Part shown: positions 32,970 through 40,892 of the stretch, piece after piece
How the letters are laid out: each line of letters starts with the position of its first letter
Numbering within the stretch: the stretch's first letter is position 1
Assembly: GCF_014145675.1 (NCBI RefSeq)
Contig: NZ_JACGZW010000007.1
Coordinates: 434,001-498,000, forward strand
Source of the DNA: Amycolatopsis dendrobii
GTDB taxonomy: Bacteria > Actinomycetota > Actinomycetes > Mycobacteriales > Pseudonocardiaceae
DNA: 64,000 bases
Direction: 5' to 3'
The notes under the pieces: model-generated
What the model saw: only the letters and a program-made list of their open reading frames with translations
What the model was told of the DNA's origin: nothing
Databases searched by the model: none
Program-made: the position numbers and the translations under genes

Positions 32970-33911
32970 ATGCAGCAGCACCGGGCACGGAGGGCCACCG
33001 CGGTGGGCGCCGCCGCTTTCGTCCTGGCCGGCTCGGCCGCGCTCGCCGCACCAGGCACCGCGTCGGCGGACACGCTGACCGCGACCTGCGGCTCCACCAT
33101 CACCGCCAAACCGGGCGACCACGTCCAGGCGACCACGCCGCTGCTCGGCCTCCCCATTGATCTCGGCATCGTCGGCCAGGTCTCGGGCGTGCTCACCGGC
33201 ACCATCAACACGGTGCTCGGCACGGTCTGCAAGGTCACGGTGAACGTGGTCAACACCGTCGTCTCTCCGGTCCCGGTGGTCGGCGCGCCCGTCGCGAGCG
33301 CGGTCAACGGCGCGGTCGCGGGCGGAACCAACGCGGTGCAGCAGGGCGTCGCCGCCGTCGGCCAGGGCTTCACCGGCAGCCAGCCGGGCAAGCAGAACCC
33401 GGGTCCGAACCCGCAGCAGCCGCCGTCCGGCGGAAACAACGGCAGCCCGCAGCAGGGCGGCTCGCCGGGCCAGCAGTCTCAGATGCCGGGCTCGACCAGC
33501 CCGGTGCTCGGCGATTACGGCGGCGCGGGCGGCGGGGCCGCGCCGTTCTCGGCCTTCCTGCCGAACTTCAGCAATTTGTCGTACGGCTACAACACCGGAT
33601 ACGCGCCGATGCGCGATTACAGCGGCATCCCGATGGCGATGGCCGGGTTGTTCAGCCCGTCGCCCTCGCTGCGCTACGGCAGCCAGATCCCGGGCTACGC
33701 GCCGCAATACGGCATTTCGAACCCGGACGGTTCGGCAGGCGGCGACCGCACGATCCAGAACGCCGGTAACGCCGAAGCATTGCCGGGCACCGGCGGTAAC
33801 CACACGAACGGGTTGGACTGGCCAGTTCTGGTGGCAGTTTTGGCACTCTCCGGAGTCAGCGCGGGCCTGGTCCGCACCTGGGTGCTCCGCCGAATGGCCG
33901 CTGCAGGTTAG
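32970..33911 (+). CDS. secreted, C-terminally anchored protein B of a tandem trio, with LPGTG motif
   Basis: The 313-residue protein has a signal peptide (about residues 1-31, ending GTASADTLT), two Cys (in TATCGST and GTVCKVT), a hydrophobic Val-rich region, then a Gln/Pro/Gly-rich linker and a Tyr/Gly-rich part with MRDYSGIPMA. At residues 271-275 it has LPGTG, which fits the sortase LPXTG signal, followed by a hydrophobic helix (about 287-306) and VLRRMAAAG. The C-terminus aligns with proteins A and C through AEAL and LVRTWVLRR. It may therefore be linked covalently to the wall by a sortase encoded elsewhere, or remain in the membrane by the helix. The ATG start has GAAAGGG nine bases before it. 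Confidence 0.75.
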   Translation: MQQHRARRATAVGAAAFVLAGSAALAAPGTASADTLTATCGSTITAKPGDHVQATTPLLGLPIDLGIVGQVSGVLTGTINTVLGTVCKVTVNVVNTVVSPVPVVGAPVASAVNGAVAGGTNAVQQGVAAVGQGFTGSQPGKQNPGPNPQQPPSGGNNGSPQQGGSPGQQSQMPGSTSPVLGDYGGAGGGAAPFSAFLPNFSNLSYGYNTGYAPMRDYSGIPMAMAGLFSPSPSLRYGSQIPGYAPQYGISNPDGSAGGDRTIQNAGNAEALPGTGGNHTNGLDWPVLVAVLALSGVSAGLVRTWVLRRMAAAG

Positions 33912-34046
33912 CCCGCCCCGCCCCGCCACCACCCTCAGTCGAGCGGCTTCGCCGCACTGTTGTCACAGCGCCAGTATCTTTACCGGAGTCCGTTCGTTGT
34001 TCCTGACGCGACGAACCATGCCCGCGGACCCCGGAGGATAGTGCTC

Positions 34047-34961
34047 GTGCGGAACATCCCCACCTGGAAGCGAACCCGTCGAGCACTCACCGTCACCGCT
34101 CTCGCCGCCCTCTTCACCGGCGGCGCGTTCCTGGGCACCGGCACCGCGTCCGCGGCGACCACGCTCGCGAACCAGTGCAAGGGCTCGGTCACCGGCGGCA
34201 TGGGCGATTCGGTCGCCGTGCCCGGCTCGGCGGTCAAGGAGATCGTCCGCCAGTCGGCCAGGGACCAGGTGACGTTCTGGAGCTTGGCCACCGTGTGGCC
34301 GGACTCGCTGGCGAACGCCATCGCGAACAAGGGCAACCTGCAGGTCGGCGCGATCCCGAACGCCGCGGGCGGCACGATCAGCGGCGGCGCGATCGGCCAG
34401 GTCGTCTCGGACGCGCTGAAGAACGAGTGGGGCCTCGGCGTCCTGCCGGACACCAAGACCAAGGTGCTGAACGGGATTCGCAGCGGCGTCGCGTCCGCGT
34501 GCGGGCTCACCACGGTGGCGAACAACTACCAGGCGCCGTCGTCCCCGAGTTCCCCGTCGAACGGCGGAACCCAGCAGAACGGCAGCGCGCCCGCGCAGAA
34601 CGGCGGCGGCAACCCGCTCGGCAACTACCAGCCGGGCTCGACCGGGATCGCCCCGCCGCGCGACTACGGCAACATCCCGACCGCTACCCCGGGCAACCCC
34701 GGCGTGCTGGGCACCGCCATCGCGCCCGGCGCGCGGTACGGCACGCTGCCCGGTTCCGGCGCGCTGCCGCAGCAGCCGTCGGCCGGACAGGACCCGCAGG
34801 GCCAGCAGGGCCCGGACATCCGCAACGCGGGCAACGCCGAGGCACTCGCGAGCCAGGGCGGGGCCTCGGACGTCCAGCTGCCGATGCTGCTCGCGGTGAT
34901 CGTGCTGGCCGGCGTCACCGCCGGGCTCGTCCGCACCTGGGTGCTGCGCCGCGTCAGCTGA
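34047..34961 (+). CDS. secreted, C-terminally anchored protein C of a tandem trio
   Basis: The 304-residue protein has a signal peptide (about residues 1-36, ending TASAATTL), two Cys (in NQCKGS and SACGLT), a helical middle part, then an Asn/Gln/Pro/Ser-rich linker with PRDYGNIPTATPG and a C-terminal helix followed by LVRTWVLRRVS. The segment before the helix is NAGNAEALASQGG, like protein B but without LPXTG. The GTG at 34047 has GGAGG nine bases before it; a second GTG two codons earlier (34041) is spaced too closely. The three proteins have the same plan and probably arose by duplication. It lies about 100 bp before rpsF. Confidence 0.75.
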   Translation: MRNIPTWKRTRRALTVTALAALFTGGAFLGTGTASAATTLANQCKGSVTGGMGDSVAVPGSAVKEIVRQSARDQVTFWSLATVWPDSLANAIANKGNLQVGAIPNAAGGTISGGAIGQVVSDALKNEWGLGVLPDTKTKVLNGIRSGVASACGLTTVANNYQAPSSPSSPSNGGTQQNGSAPAQNGGGNPLGNYQPGSTGIAPPRDYGNIPTATPGNPGVLGTAIAPGARYGTLPGSGALPQQPSAGQDPQGQQGPDIRNAGNAEALASQGGASDVQLPMLLAVIVLAGVTAGLVRTWVLRRVS

Positions 34962-35062
34962 CCCGCCGCACCGGACTGTCGGACCCGCCGGGTACGCTTA
35001 CCTGGACAAACCCTCCTGTCACGGAACCGCCGTGACCGCGAGCCCATAGGAGGTGAGTGGTT

Positions 35063-35386
35063 ATGTCACGCCATTACGAGGTAATGGTCATCCTGGACCC
35101 GACGCTCGACGAGCGTACGGTCGCGCCCACGCTGGACAACTTCCTCAACGTGATCCGCACTTCGGGCGGAAGCGTCGAGAAGGTCGACGTCTGGGGCCGC
35201 CGTCGCTTGGCGTACGAGATCAAGAAGAACGCCGAGGGCATCTACGCGCTGCTGGACCTGAACTCGACGGCCGAGGCCGTCAAGGAACTGGACCGCCAGC
35301 TGTCGCTGCAGGAAACCGTGCTGCGCACCAAGGTCATGCGCCGCGAGGTCAAGGCCGCGGCCAAGCCCGCGCCCGCCAAGGCCTGA
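35063..35386 (+). CDS. rpsF: 30S ribosomal protein S6
   Basis: The 107-residue protein is S6, which binds 16S rRNA in the platform together with S18. The start MSRHYEVMVILDP and the motif WGRRRLAYEIKKNAEGIY are family signatures, and the Ala/Lys-rich C-terminal tail (AAAKPAPAKA) is usual in actinobacteria. The ATG has the strong site AGGAGGTGAG eight bases ahead. It begins the rpsF-ssb-rpsR-rplI operon, the same order as Rv0053-Rv0056 in M. tuberculosis. A promoter may lie near TACGCT at about 34993. Confidence 0.97.
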   Translation: MSRHYEVMVILDPTLDERTVAPTLDNFLNVIRTSGGSVEKVDVWGRRRLAYEIKKNAEGIYALLDLNSTAEAVKELDRQLSLQETVLRTKVMRREVKAAAKPAPAKA

Positions 35387-35415
35387 TCCGAGCCCGATCC
35401 GAAGGGACGCCATCC

Positions 35416-35946
35416 GTGGCTGGAGACACCGTCATCACCGTGGTCGGGAACCTGACGTCCGACCCGGAGCTGCGCTTCACCCCGTCCGGTGCGGCGGTCG
35501 CGAACTTCACCGTCGCGTCCACCCCGCGCACGCTCGACCGCCAGAGCGGCGAGTGGAAGGACGGCGAGGCGCTGTTCCTGCGCTGCAACATCTGGCGGCA
35601 GGCGGCGGAGAACGTCGCCGAGTCGCTCACGCGGGGTGCCCGCGTGGTGGTGCAGGGGCGGCTGAAGCAGCGGTCTTTCGAGACCAAGGAAGGCGAGAAG
35701 CGCACCGTCGTAGAGCTCGAGGTCGACGAGATCGGCCCCTCGCTGCGCTACGCGACGGCGAAGGTCAACAAGGTCAGCCGCGGTGGCGGCGGCGGTGGTG
35801 ACTTCGGCGGCGGAGGCGGCGGCTTCAACGGAGGCGGCGGCAATCGCGGCGGCGGCGGCAACAGCGCGCCCGCCGACGACCCGTGGGGCTCGGCCCCGCC
35901 CGCGGGCGGTGGCGGCGGAGGCTTCTCCGACGAACCCCCGTTCTGA
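35416..35946 (+). CDS. ssb: single-stranded DNA-binding protein
   Basis: The 176-residue protein coats single-stranded DNA as a tetramer in replication, repair and recombination. The N-terminal OB fold (about residues 1-115) has GDTVITVVGNLTSDPELRFTPSG and the WRQAAENVAESLTRGARVVVQGRL piece. A Gly/Asn-rich flexible linker follows, then the acidic tip FSDEPPF, which binds partner proteins. GTG start at 35416, with GAAGGGA ahead of it. It lies between rpsF (29 bp) and rpsR (34 bp) in the ribosomal protein operon. Confidence 0.96.
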   Translation: MAGDTVITVVGNLTSDPELRFTPSGAAVANFTVASTPRTLDRQSGEWKDGEALFLRCNIWRQAAENVAESLTRGARVVVQGRLKQRSFETKEGEKRTVVELEVDEIGPSLRYATAKVNKVSRGGGGGGDFGGGGGGFNGGGGNRGGGGNSAPADDPWGSAPPAGGGGGGFSDEPPF

Positions 35947-35980
35947 TCTCATCTCTTTCTAGAATTCCAGGAGTACAACA

Positions 35981-36229
35981 GTGGCCAAGCCACCCATTCG
36001 CAAGCCCAAGAAGAAGGTCTGCGTGTTCTGCAAGGCCGAGAAGAAGGGCCGCCCGGAGACGATCGACTACAAGGACACCAACCTGCTGCGGAAGTACATT
36101 TCCGACCGCGGCAAGATCCGTGCCCGTCGCGTCACCGGCAACTGCAGCCAGCACCAGCGCGACATCGCCATCGCGGTGAAGAACTCGCGCGAGATGGCTC
36201 TGCTGCCCTACACGTCCACCGCGCGCTGA
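35981..36229 (+). CDS. rpsR: 30S ribosomal protein S18
   Basis: The 82-residue protein binds S6 and 16S rRNA. The signature IDYKDTNLLRKYISDRGKIRARR is complete. It has CVFC near residues 14-17 and a further Cys in VTGNCSQHQ, so this is the cysteine-containing (zinc-binding, C+) form. Genomes of this group often also carry a cysteine-free copy for zinc-poor conditions; none is seen here. It starts with GTG at 35981 after CAGGAG. Confidence 0.96.
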   Translation: MAKPPIRKPKKKVCVFCKAEKKGRPETIDYKDTNLLRKYISDRGKIRARRVTGNCSQHQRDIAIAVKNSREMALLPYTSTAR

Positions 36230-36243
36230 GGGGAGCACTAGTC

Positions 36244-36708
36244 ATGGCGAAGATCATTCTCACCACCGACGTGGCGAACCTCGGCGGCCCCGGCGACATC
36301 GTCGAGGTCAAGGACGGCTACGCCCGCAACTACCTGCTGCCGCGCGGCTACGCGATCGTGGCCAGCAAGGGCGCGGAGAAGAACGTGCGCACGATCCAGC
36401 GCGCACAGGAATCCCGCCGCATCCGCGACCTCGACCACGCCAAGGAAATCAAGGCGACCCTCGAGGGCCTCGGCGCGATCCAGCTGACCGGCAAGGCCGC
36501 GGCCGGCTCGAAGAAGCTCTTCGGCTCGATCACCGCCGGCGAGATCGTCGACGCGATCAAGGCACAGGGCGGCCCGCTGCTCGACAAGCGCGTCCTCGAC
36601 CTGCGCGACCACATCAAGACGGTCGGCAAGCACTCGGTCAACGCCCGCCTGCACCCGAACGTGAAGGTGGACCTCCGCCTCGAGGTCAAGGCTGTGGCCG
36701 CGAACTGA
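36244..36708 (+). CDS. rplI: 50S ribosomal protein L9
   Basis: The 154-residue protein binds 23S rRNA at the base of the L1 stalk. The N-terminal domain has MAKIILTTDVANLGGPGDIVEVKDGYARNYLLPRG, matching the family signature, then the long connecting helix (about 45-75) and the C-terminal domain ending VKVDLRLEVKA. ATG start with GGGGAG nearby. It closes the rpsF operon and is followed by a hairpin terminator. Confidence 0.97.
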   Translation: MAKIILTTDVANLGGPGDIVEVKDGYARNYLLPRGYAIVASKGAEKNVRTIQRAQESRRIRDLDHAKEIKATLEGLGAIQLTGKAAAGSKKLFGSITAGEIVDAIKAQGGPLLDKRVLDLRDHIKTVGKHSVNARLHPNVKVDLRLEVKAVAAN

Positions 36709-36723
36709 CGGATCCTTTCCGTG

Positions 36724-36764
36724 AACCGCCCCTGGGAGATTCTCCCGGGGGCGGTTTCGTTTTC
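36724..36764 (+). terminator. terminator of the rpsF-rplI operon
   Basis: AACCGCCCCTGGGAGA and TCTCCCGGGGGCGGTT pair over about 15 positions (36724-36756), followed by TTCGTTTTC. Confidence 0.8.
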
Positions 36765-36882
36765 ACCCTCTTCGGCCACCCGGCTCGAGCGCACCCGCCG
36801 ACCGCGGAACTACCGCAGGTCCCCAGCTCAGAAGCCCTCCAGCGAACTTGCCAACAGCGAGCGGGAACCAACTCGGGTGCGT

Positions 36883-36888
36883 TAACAT
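36883..36888 (+). promoter_or_regulatory. -10 element of the type VII-associated cassette
   Basis: TAACAT lies about 60 bases before the first gene of the cassette and after the rplI terminator, so the cassette should have its own transcript. Confidence 0.35.
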
Positions 36889-36946
36889 CCAAGATGCTGA
36901 TCTCGCCGGGGAAGAGCGAGGCATGGGTTATAAGGGGGCTAGCGAG

Positions 36947-37354
36947 ATGCCTGAAGGATCTCCCGCATCCGGTGCGAACTCGGGGGCGCAGGTGCCCCCA
37001 GTCCCGCCGATCATGGTGGGCAGCTACGGCAAGGCCGGCGGCTACAAGTTCACCGAGGACGAGGTCGACTCAGTCATCAAGCAGTGGCAGGACCTGCTCA
37101 CCGACCTGACCAAGGACCGCCAGCACGCCGAGATCATCGCGACGGTGACGCCGCCCGCCGACGAAGTGGCCAGCCATACCTTCGTCGAACGGGGTGCCAA
37201 CCCTTCGGGGAAGAGCCTGTTGACCGAGCACGAGAACATGGTCACGTACACACAGAACTTCATCGATGCGCTCACCGCGGCGAAGAAGAAGATCAGCATA
37301 ACCGAGCTGCACAATGCCGAAGAGATGAAGAAGCAGACACAGAGTGGGCTCTGA
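36947..37354 (+). CDS. small helical protein, first gene of type VII-associated cassette
   Basis: The 135-residue protein has no signal peptide. A Pro/Ser/Gly-rich N-terminus (about residues 1-30) is followed by helical segments with FTEDEVDSVIKQWQDLLTDLTKDRQHAEII, which reads like the first helix of a WXG100 or PE-like helical hairpin, and a second amphipathic helix ending in a Lys-rich tail. No WXG is present, although KQW lies near the expected turn. The ATG at 36947 has AAGGGGG eight bases ahead; ATG at 36923 is possible. It leads a cassette of lipoprotein, PPE-like protein and EspG-like chaperone, so it may be exported with the PPE-like protein. This is inference from the setting. Confidence 0.65.
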   Translation: MPEGSPASGANSGAQVPPVPPIMVGSYGKAGGYKFTEDEVDSVIKQWQDLLTDLTKDRQHAEIIATVTPPADEVASHTFVERGANPSGKSLLTEHENMVTYTQNFIDALTAAKKKISITELHNAEEMKKQTQSGL

Positions 37355-37361
37355 TCAGCAC

Positions 37362-37973
37362 ATGCCAAAACACATCACCCGGCTCGCTGCCGGCACTTTC
37401 GTAGCCCTCAGCTTGCTGACCGCCTGCAGCGGCGGCACCGGCGGTACTGCTGAGCCCCCCGCGTCCGGCAACCCCAGCTCGTCGAGTCCCGACAACTCGT
37501 CAAGCAACGGCGTGCCAAAGGTCCCGGCGCCGCTTCCGACCGAGAAGCTGCTCGCTGATCCGTGCTCGGCCCTCGGCGACGACGCTAATGCCGTCGGCCT
37601 CGCCCCGCCCGGGAAGCTCAACGACATCACGCCGCGCGGGTGCGACTGGCAGTCCTCAGACCCGGACCTCAAGGCGAACGGGGTCACTCTCGCGCCGGTC
37701 CCTCAAAACAAGAACGGCCTCGCCGACACCTACGCGACGAAATCCCGCCAGGCGTACTTCGAGCCGACCCAGATCAGTGGCTACCCAGCGGTTTTCACGG
37801 CTGAGCGCGACTCGCGCAAGAACGGCGTATGTGATCTCGTCATCGGCGTCACCGATCAGCTCACTGTCGTCATCGTCGATTCCCTTACGAAGGGCAAAAA
37901 CCTCGACAACCCGTGCGAGCCGCTGACCAAGATCGGCACCGCGATGATCAACCACCTCAAGACAGAGTCTTGA
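37362..37973 (+). CDS. DUF3558-type lipoprotein
   Basis: The 203-residue protein begins with a lipoprotein signal peptide, MPKHITRLAAGTFVALSLLTAC, with the lipid-attachment Cys22 in LTAC. A Ser/Pro/Asn linker (about 23-60) is followed by a soluble domain with the DUF3558 pattern: DPCSAL near residue 65, CDWQSSD near 90, CDLVIGV near 150 and a final NPCEPL, four Cys that could form two disulfides. The ATG is 8 bp after the previous stop. In this family of organisms DUF3558 lipoproteins are often beside type VII-related genes. Its role is unknown. Confidence 0.75.
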   Translation: MPKHITRLAAGTFVALSLLTACSGGTGGTAEPPASGNPSSSSPDNSSSNGVPKVPAPLPTEKLLADPCSALGDDANAVGLAPPGKLNDITPRGCDWQSSDPDLKANGVTLAPVPQNKNGLADTYATKSRQAYFEPTQISGYPAVFTAERDSRKNGVCDLVIGVTDQLTVVIVDSLTKGKNLDNPCEPLTKIGTAMINHLKTES

Positions 37974-38015
37974 TCGCTACACGGCTGTAGCAGGCCCGGA
38001 AGGAAGATTCTCATT

Positions 38016-39368
38016 ATGGGGAATGAGGACAACAGCACTGGCAGCACGCTGAAGAACACTGCTAAGGGTGCGGTAGTCGGTGCCGCCTACGGTGCCGTGC
38101 TCGGGCCGGAAGGGGCAGTGATCGGCGGTGTAGTCGGCGGCTTGGTCGGTGCGGCATCCAGCATCTTCAGCGGCGGGCCGCACGCCGAACATGCCCAAGC
38201 GAACGTCGGCGGCGGGTCGATCGACGCGTACACGATTTACGAGAAGATCAGCAAAGGCAACACCAGTTCGCTCGACGGCGGCAGGAGCGCAGCCGACGCG
38301 CTTCAGAAGCTGCACTCCGGTCGTTCTCAGCAAATCGAAGCGCTGAACAACAAAATGAACAGTGCTTGGCAGGGCAGCAGCGCAGGCGCGGCCCAGTCGG
38401 GCGCGAATGCGCTCAAGATCTGGCACGACGACTCTGCCAAAAATCTGGGCACGAGTCAGACCTTCATGACCAACCAGGTCGACGCGTTCCACGACGTGCA
38501 CGGCAAGGTCCAGGAACTGCCCAAAGACCCGCCTGAAATGAAGTGGTACGACCACCAGCCGTTCAGCGACAAAGACGACGAGATCGACAAGTACAACCAG
38601 AACAGCCAGACGAACGTCCAGGCCTACACCGCGTACTACGGCTCGAGTTCCCAGAACGCCGGCGGGATGCCGCAGTACAACGTCTGGCAGGGCAACAACA
38701 TCTCGGACGGCAACACCGACCCCGGCAAGTACGGCGGCGGCCCTGGCACCGGTCCCGGTGGCAGCGGCGGATTCAGCGGCGGGCCGGGCGGAGTCGGCGG
38801 CGGCGGTTTCACCCCGCCGAAAACGGACCCGCCGAAGTTCACCCCGCCGGGCGGTGGTGGCGGCGGCAACTACAAGCCGCCCAAGTTCACCCCGCCGGGC
38901 GGTCCCGGCGGGCCAGGTCAGTTCACCCCGCCTGACGACGGCACGAAGACCTCGGGCTGGACGCCGCCGACCACGAACCCGGCGAAGTTCGACCCGAGCA
39001 CGTTCGGCCCGACCGGCGGCGGCAGCGGGTACGGCGGTGGAAGCGGCGGCGGCAGCGGTGCCGGTGCTGCCTTCGGACCAGGCGCATTCGGCGGTGCGGG
39101 CTTCGGACCCGGCGGCAGCGGTTCCGGTGCGGCGGCAGGCGGTGCCGGTGCCGGTGCAGGCGCTGGTGGCGCAGCGGCGGGCGGCATGCGTGGCGCCGGT
39201 GCGGCTGGCAAGGCCGGTGCGGCAGGCATGGGCGGCATGGGCGGCGGAGCCAAGGGCGGAAAGGGCCAGGAGGACGAGGAGCACCAGACCAAGTACCTGT
39301 TGGAAGAGGACGGCAACGATATCTTCGGCTCCGACCAGATGACCGTTCCGCCGGTCATCGGTGAATGA
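38016..39368 (+). CDS. PPE-like, Gly/Pro-rich type VII secretion substrate candidate
   Basis: The 450-residue protein starts with a short polar part and a Gly-zipper stretch (about 15-50, AKGAVVGAAYGAVLGPEGAVIGG). A helical region (about 65-215) follows with NSAWQGSSAGAAQSGA, a WXG-like turn. The second half is of low complexity: FTPP repeats with PPKFTPPGG (about 265-330) and Gly/Ala-rich runs (about 340-420). The last 35 residues are charged and distinct, with KYLLEEDGNDIFGSDQ and the ending PPVIGE. It overlaps the EspG-like gene by four bases (ATGA). PPE proteins are carried by EspG chaperones, so this is its probable client. No Sec signal is seen. Confidence 0.75.
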   Translation: MGNEDNSTGSTLKNTAKGAVVGAAYGAVLGPEGAVIGGVVGGLVGAASSIFSGGPHAEHAQANVGGGSIDAYTIYEKISKGNTSSLDGGRSAADALQKLHSGRSQQIEALNNKMNSAWQGSSAGAAQSGANALKIWHDDSAKNLGTSQTFMTNQVDAFHDVHGKVQELPKDPPEMKWYDHQPFSDKDDEIDKYNQNSQTNVQAYTAYYGSSSQNAGGMPQYNVWQGNNISDGNTDPGKYGGGPGTGPGGSGGFSGGPGGVGGGGFTPPKTDPPKFTPPGGGGGGNYKPPKFTPPGGPGGPGQFTPPDDGTKTSGWTPPTTNPAKFDPSTFGPTGGGSGYGGGSGGGSGAGAAFGPGAFGGAGFGPGGSGSGAAAGGAGAGAGAGGAAAGGMRGAGAAGKAGAAGMGGMGGGAKGGKGQEDEEHQTKYLLEEDGNDIFGSDQMTVPPVIGE

Positions 39369-40177
39369 GGATCGGCGACGTGATCACTCTCGACCGGCCC
39401 GTGACCTTCACCGCCTACACGCTCTGCAACCTGATCCGGCGACGTGGCGCGGAGCCGCACAAGGTTATCGGCGAGACGGCCGCGTTCTACGTGCCAGAGG
39501 ACCAGCGCAAGCTGGACGAACAGGTCAATGCAGGTCTGCAGCAGGCAGGGTTGATGGGGCCGCGGGGGATCGACCGCGATCTGCTCGCGTTGATCGACTC
39601 CATCTCGCGGCCGCATTTGGAGTACTACGGCTGGTTTGACGGCCAGTTCGAAGACGGCAGCCCAGCCAACTTTTCCGCGCTGGTGGGAAGTGGCAACGGC
39701 GGCGGCTTCGGACTGGTCAGGGTCGGCCGCCAGCCGACGGTCGCGGTCACCCGGCAACGGCCGGAACTGCTCCTCGAGACCTTCCTGGACATCGTTCCGA
39801 CCGCTCGAACGCCGCCTGGCCAAGCCCTGCTTGTCGACCGCAAGGAATTCGAGACCGGGCGAGCCAATGACTCCGGCGAGCAGCGGAGTTCGATCATGGT
39901 CGGCGACCGTAGCCGGAACCACCAAGCCTCGCCGCTGAAAGAGATCCAGCGGATCATGCAGGCACCGCGGATCGGCAATGGCACGTTGTACGTCGCTGCC
40001 AGGACGGCAAGCGGCGCACGCAGGCGAATTCCCAAGCCGATCAACTTCGTGGACATCGACGAAGGGCGCTGGCTGATGGAGGAGCGGCCGGGCCGCGAAT
40101 CCATCTTGGTGTACACGCCGTGGTCCAGGCAGGCGGTCTCCGAACGGCTCCGCCAGGCGCAAAGCGCCTTGGGCTGA
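39365..40177 (+). CDS. EspG-family type VII secretion chaperone
   Basis: The 270-residue cytoplasmic protein matches the EspG family, which bind PPE proteins and keep them soluble before export by the ESX machinery. Family-like features are the N-terminal strand-rich start DVITLDRPVTFTAYTLCNLI, the ALIDSISRPHLEYYGWFDG piece near residues 78-96, and the C-terminal INFVDIDEGRWLMEE near 222-236. The start overlaps the PPE-like gene stop by four bases, a sign of tight coupling between chaperone and client. No ESX core genes (EccB, EccC, EccD, MycP) are in this window, so the machinery must be elsewhere. Confidence 0.8.
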   Translation: MRIGDVITLDRPVTFTAYTLCNLIRRRGAEPHKVIGETAAFYVPEDQRKLDEQVNAGLQQAGLMGPRGIDRDLLALIDSISRPHLEYYGWFDGQFEDGSPANFSALVGSGNGGGFGLVRVGRQPTVAVTRQRPELLLETFLDIVPTARTPPGQALLVDRKEFETGRANDSGEQRSSIMVGDRSRNHQASPLKEIQRIMQAPRIGNGTLYVAARTASGARRRIPKPINFVDIDEGRWLMEERPGRESILVYTPWSRQAVSERLRQAQSALG

Positions 40178-40892
40178 GCGCCCCGAGCGTTACTCCGGGT
40201 GGGGTTCCCGGCACGGCACCGTGAGGTGTCCGGCCGGTGAACCTCACCCGGTTTCGCGTTTGCACGCGGTTAACCTGCGCTTTTGCTCGATCGCTCACTG
40301 TGCGCAGCCATCGGATAGGCCGCGTGGGGAATTCTCCTTCGTTCAGCCCATCGGGTCGGTGATCTACCGTGCGTAGCAACCATCCACAGGGCGGTGGACC
40401 AACCTGGGTGCGACACGCCGAAGAACCAGTTCGACACGACACGCCGGACGAGTTTTCGCGAAGTTCTCCACAGTCTCTGCACAGGGTTTGACCTGCGGGT
40501 TCAGTGAAGCCGATCTGCACTGTCCCCACTTTGTCCACAGGCTCACGGATACCTGTGATTCGTTGCCCCCAGTCATCCACAGGTTATCCACAACACGGTC
40601 AACACCCGGGTTTGCGCTCGTCCTTCCGGGGGACCTAGCGTGCGTTCGCGCCCAGTACTCCCGGTGGCTCCGCGTGGCGGTCACCGGCGCGGGGAACCGT
40701 CCGGTCCATCATCGAAGCGGACCGGTCGGGCGGGTGGGAAAGCCGGGCCGACTCCGGCATACTCGAACAGGTGTTCGCCTGGACTGGCCTCCGCGCGAGG
40801 CGGCGGGCGGACGCGGTTCGGCACAGGACAGGCGCACGCGAGACGACGGGGACGGCCGGTTCGACGGCTGGGCGAGGGGAGGTGTCCGGGCA
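40178..40892. other. 715-bp intergenic region before dnaB
   Basis: No convincing gene lies in this stretch. It holds a cluster of DnaA-box-like sequences between 40380 and 40592, a short hairpin CCGGTCC/GGACCGG at 40701-40725, and the purine-rich ribosome binding site of dnaB near 40874-40883. An open frame that extends dnaB upstream through the region has no codon character and includes the boxes, so I treat it as non-coding. Confidence 0.6.
40380..40592 (+). promoter_or_regulatory. cluster of five DnaA-box-like sites
   Basis: On the plus strand there are CCATCCACA (40380-40388), TTCTCCACA (40464-40472), TTGTCCACA (40531-40539), TCATCCACA (40573-40581) and TTATCCACA (40584-40592). The third is the usual actinobacterial DnaA box and the last is the E. 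coli consensus. All five face the same way, toward dnaB. A weaker CTCTGCACA is at 40475-40483. DnaA binding here could control dnaB or titrate DnaA. Confidence 0.65.

Noticed and set aside
40380..40592. Chromosomal oriC.
   Set aside because: dnaA, dnaN, rpmH and recF are not near, and only five boxes in one direction are present; a regulatory cluster is more likely.
40488..40892. N-terminal extension of DnaB by about 135 residues.
   Set aside because: The extension is low in coding character, covers the DnaA-box cluster, and the family start lies after GGGGAGGTG at 40893-40899.
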